From the NCBI RefSeq assembly GCF_003217255.1, contig NZ_QJTE01000002.1, positions 558,001 through 622,000 on the forward strand: 64,000 nt of DNA. Reading direction: 5' to 3'. The stretch is from Pseudoroseicyclus aestuarii. Lineage in GTDB: Bacteria > Pseudomonadota > Alphaproteobacteria > Rhodobacterales > Rhodobacteraceae. Below the pieces are notes generated by a model. That model was not told the DNA's origin. It was given only the letters and a program-made list of their open reading frames with translations, and made no database searches. The translations under genes and the position numbers were made by a program. Positions 62,640 through 64,000 of the stretch are shown in pieces (within the stretch, counting starts at the first letter, position 1; every line of letters starts with the position of its first letter).

Positions 62640-63737
62640 ATGGGCTTTCGCATGGGAATCGTCGGGCTGCCGAATGTCGGCAAATCGACGCTGTTCAACG
62701 CGCTGACGAAGACGGCGGCCGCGCAGGCCGCGAATTTTCCGTTCTGCACGATCGAGCCGAACGTCGGCGATGTCGCGGTGCCGGACAGCCGGCTGGACGC
62801 GCTGGCGAAGATCGCCGGATCGAAGCAGATCATCCCGACGCGGATGACCTTCGTCGATATCGCGGGCCTCGTGAAGGGCGCGAGCCGGGGCGAGGGCCTT
62901 GGCAACCAGTTCCTCGCGAACATCCGCGAGACCGATGCCATCGCCCATGTGCTGCGCTGTTTCGAGGACGGCGACGTGACCCATGTCGAGGGGCGCGTGG
63001 ACCCGGTCGAGGATGCCCAGACCGTCGAGACGGAGCTGATGCTGGCTGACCTCGAGTCGGTGGAAAAACGCATCGCCGGCCTGTCCCGCAAGATCCGCGG
63101 CGGCGACAAGGAGGCGGTCGATCAGGACCGCCTGCTGCGCGCGGCGCAGGAGGCGCTCTCCGACGGACGCCCGGCCCGCACGGTCGAGATCTCCGAGGAC
63201 GACCGCAAGACCTGGCGCGGCCTGCAGCTGCTGACCTCCAAGCCCGTCCTCTACGTCTGCAACGTCGAGGAGGCCGCGGCCGAGTCCGGCAACAGCCAGT
63301 CCGCCCGCGTGGCCGAGATGGCCGCCGCCGAGGGCAATGCCCATGTCGTGATCTCGGCCCAGATCGAGGAAGAGATCGCCCAGCTCGACCCTGAAGAGCA
63401 GGCGATGTTCCTGTCCGAGATGGGGCTGGAGGAGCCGGGCCTCGACCGGCTGATCCGCGCTGGCTACGCGCTGCTGCACCTCGAGACCTACTTCACCGTG
63501 GGTCCCAAGGAGGCGCGCGCCTGGACGATCCCGGCGGGCACGATGGCGCCGCAGGCCGCCGGCGTGATCCACGGCGATTTCGAGAAGGGCTTCATCCGCG
63601 CCGAGACCATCGCCTACGGTGATTTCGTCACCCTGGGCGGCGAGGGGCCGGCGAAAGAGGCCGGCAAGATGCGCTCCGAAGGGAAGGGCTATACCGTCAA
63701 GGACGGCGACGTGATGCACTTCCTCTTCAACACCTGA
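62640..63737 (+). CDS. ychF: Redox-regulated ATPase/GTPase YchF
   Basis: A 365-residue Obg-family P-loop protein. G1 is GIVGLPNVGKSTLFNALTKT and G3 is FVDIAGLVKGASRGEGLGNQFL. The G4 position reads NVEE (VCNVEE), the ATP-preferring substitution seen in YchF. The C-terminal TGS-like domain (EARAWTIPAGTMAPQAAGVIHGDFEKGFIRAETI) is complete. TCAGGAGG precedes the start. Confidence 0.97.
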   Translation: MGFRMGIVGLPNVGKSTLFNALTKTAAAQAANFPFCTIEPNVGDVAVPDSRLDALAKIAGSKQIIPTRMTFVDIAGLVKGASRGEGLGNQFLANIRETDAIAHVLRCFEDGDVTHVEGRVDPVEDAQTVETELMLADLESVEKRIAGLSRKIRGGDKEAVDQDRLLRAAQEALSDGRPARTVEISEDDRKTWRGLQLLTSKPVLYVCNVEEAAAESGNSQSARVAEMAAAEGNAHVVISAQIEEEIAQLDPEEQAMFLSEMGLEEPGLDRLIRAGYALLHLETYFTVGPKEARAWTIPAGTMAPQAAGVIHGDFEKGFIRAETIAYGDFVTLGGEGPAKEAGKMRSEGKGYTVKDGDVMHFLFNT

Positions 63738-63795
63738 GGGCGGTTGCGGCGCGGTCGGGCCTGTTGCAGTCATGGCGGGGAAGGGAGCCCCGCCG

Positions 63796-64000
63796 ATGAC
63801 CGACCTCAGCCTGCGCCGCAACCGGGAGCGTGACCTTGCGCCGCTGTCCCGCCTTCTGACCGACGAGGCGGAGCTGCGGCTGGTCAATCCCAGCGCCAAG
63901 TTCCCCTTCGATCCGCTCGAATGGCAGGAGAAGTGGCTGGGCGATCTGGACGACGAGTCCTTCTACCTGCTGGACGCGCAGGGGCAGGAGGTCGGCTTCT
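63796..64000 (+). CDS. GNAT-like acetyltransferase, partial (3' end outside window)
   Basis: Only the first 68 codons are in the window: MTDLSLRRNRERDLAPLSRLLTDEAELRLVNP, then FYLLDAQGQEVGF. The L.RLLTDE.ELRLVNPSAKFPFD start followed by a beta-strand pair looks like the N-terminal part of a GNAT acetyltransferase. GGGAG lies before ATG 63796. The acetyl-CoA motif, which would settle the matter, is beyond the window. Confidence 0.6.
   Translation, partial: MTDLSLRRNRERDLAPLSRLLTDEAELRLVNPSAKFPFDPLEWQEKWLGDLDDESFYLLDAQGQEVGF

Noticed and set aside
1-64000. CRISPR array, tRNA or rRNA genes
   Set aside because: No regularly spaced repeats, no cloverleaf with a GTTCRAxTC arm and no rRNA-like stretch were recognised on reading; a tRNAscan run would be needed to be sure.

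Overview
The window is about 64 kb of high-GC DNA (roughly 70% G+C by eye) carrying the chromosomal housekeeping set of an alphaproteobacterium of the Rhodobacterales (Rhodobacter/Paracoccus/Roseobacter type). The taxonomic markers are an RpoHII-type sigma-32 factor, a class I lysyl-tRNA synthetase, an H-NS/HvrA-like protein, GlnD-MurJ and CoaBC-Dut-MoeB gene pairs, and YbbA/YbbP next to a TesA-like esterase. Genes are packed tightly, often with ATGA, GTGA or TGATG overlaps. Apart from one mobile element, everything looks like stable core genome.

Layout: 1-8.7 kb holds hexameric purine nucleoside phosphorylase (partial), an exported DUF4329-type protein, an H-NS-like protein, a PlsB-like acyltransferase, a RecD-like helicase, a TIGR02186/TauE pair and a second purine nucleoside phosphorylase. 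That phosphorylase ends a nucleoside (BMP-type) ABC transporter operon (7.8-13.4 kb) with an apparent terminator/attenuator after the binding-protein gene. 13.5-20 kb: rimI-tsaB-nifU, two small paralogous exported proteins, a universal stress protein, a class IV aminotransferase, a divergent EamA/MarR pair with two palindromic operator-like sites, and trpS. 20-28.9 kb: a rhomboid homologue lacking its catalytic serine, murJ, glnD, an LpoA-like lipoprotein, rsmI, yraN and gshB.

28.97-34.19 kb is the accessory region. The yifB/comM gene (Mg-chelatase-like AAA ATPase) is split by a 3.7-kb insertion of visibly lower G+C. The insertion has about 22-bp terminal inverted repeats, 10-12-bp flanking direct repeats, an IS1595-family (ISXO2-like) transposase and five passenger genes: a coiled-coil/winged-helix-like protein, a two-helix membrane protein overlapping an ImmA/IrrE-type metalloprotease, a DUF6471 protein behind a promoter with a palindrome in its spacer, and an unrecognised 275-residue protein.

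34.2-64 kb: GST, rpoHII, coaBC-dut-moeB, an amino-acid binding protein plus permease without an ATPase, a polysaccharide/lipid-sugar cluster (41.5-45.7 kb), nagA, the urate pathway pair uraH-puuD, an L,D-transpeptidase, ybbP-ybbA-esterase, csp, nadD, a PBP4-type carboxypeptidase, a three-gene type III polyketide synthase operon (56.5-59.4 kb), a TerB-like protein, class I lysS, a CHAD-domain protein, ychF and a partial GNAT gene. Purine handling recurs: two PNPs, a nucleoside importer and urate breakdown.

The items most worth following are the IS1595 transposon with its cargo, the type III PKS-methyltransferase-flavoprotein operon, a short repeat present three times at gene ends, the MarR double palindrome and the serine-less rhomboid. 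No tRNA, rRNA or CRISPR array was recognised. All identifications come from reading the sequence; no database search was possible.
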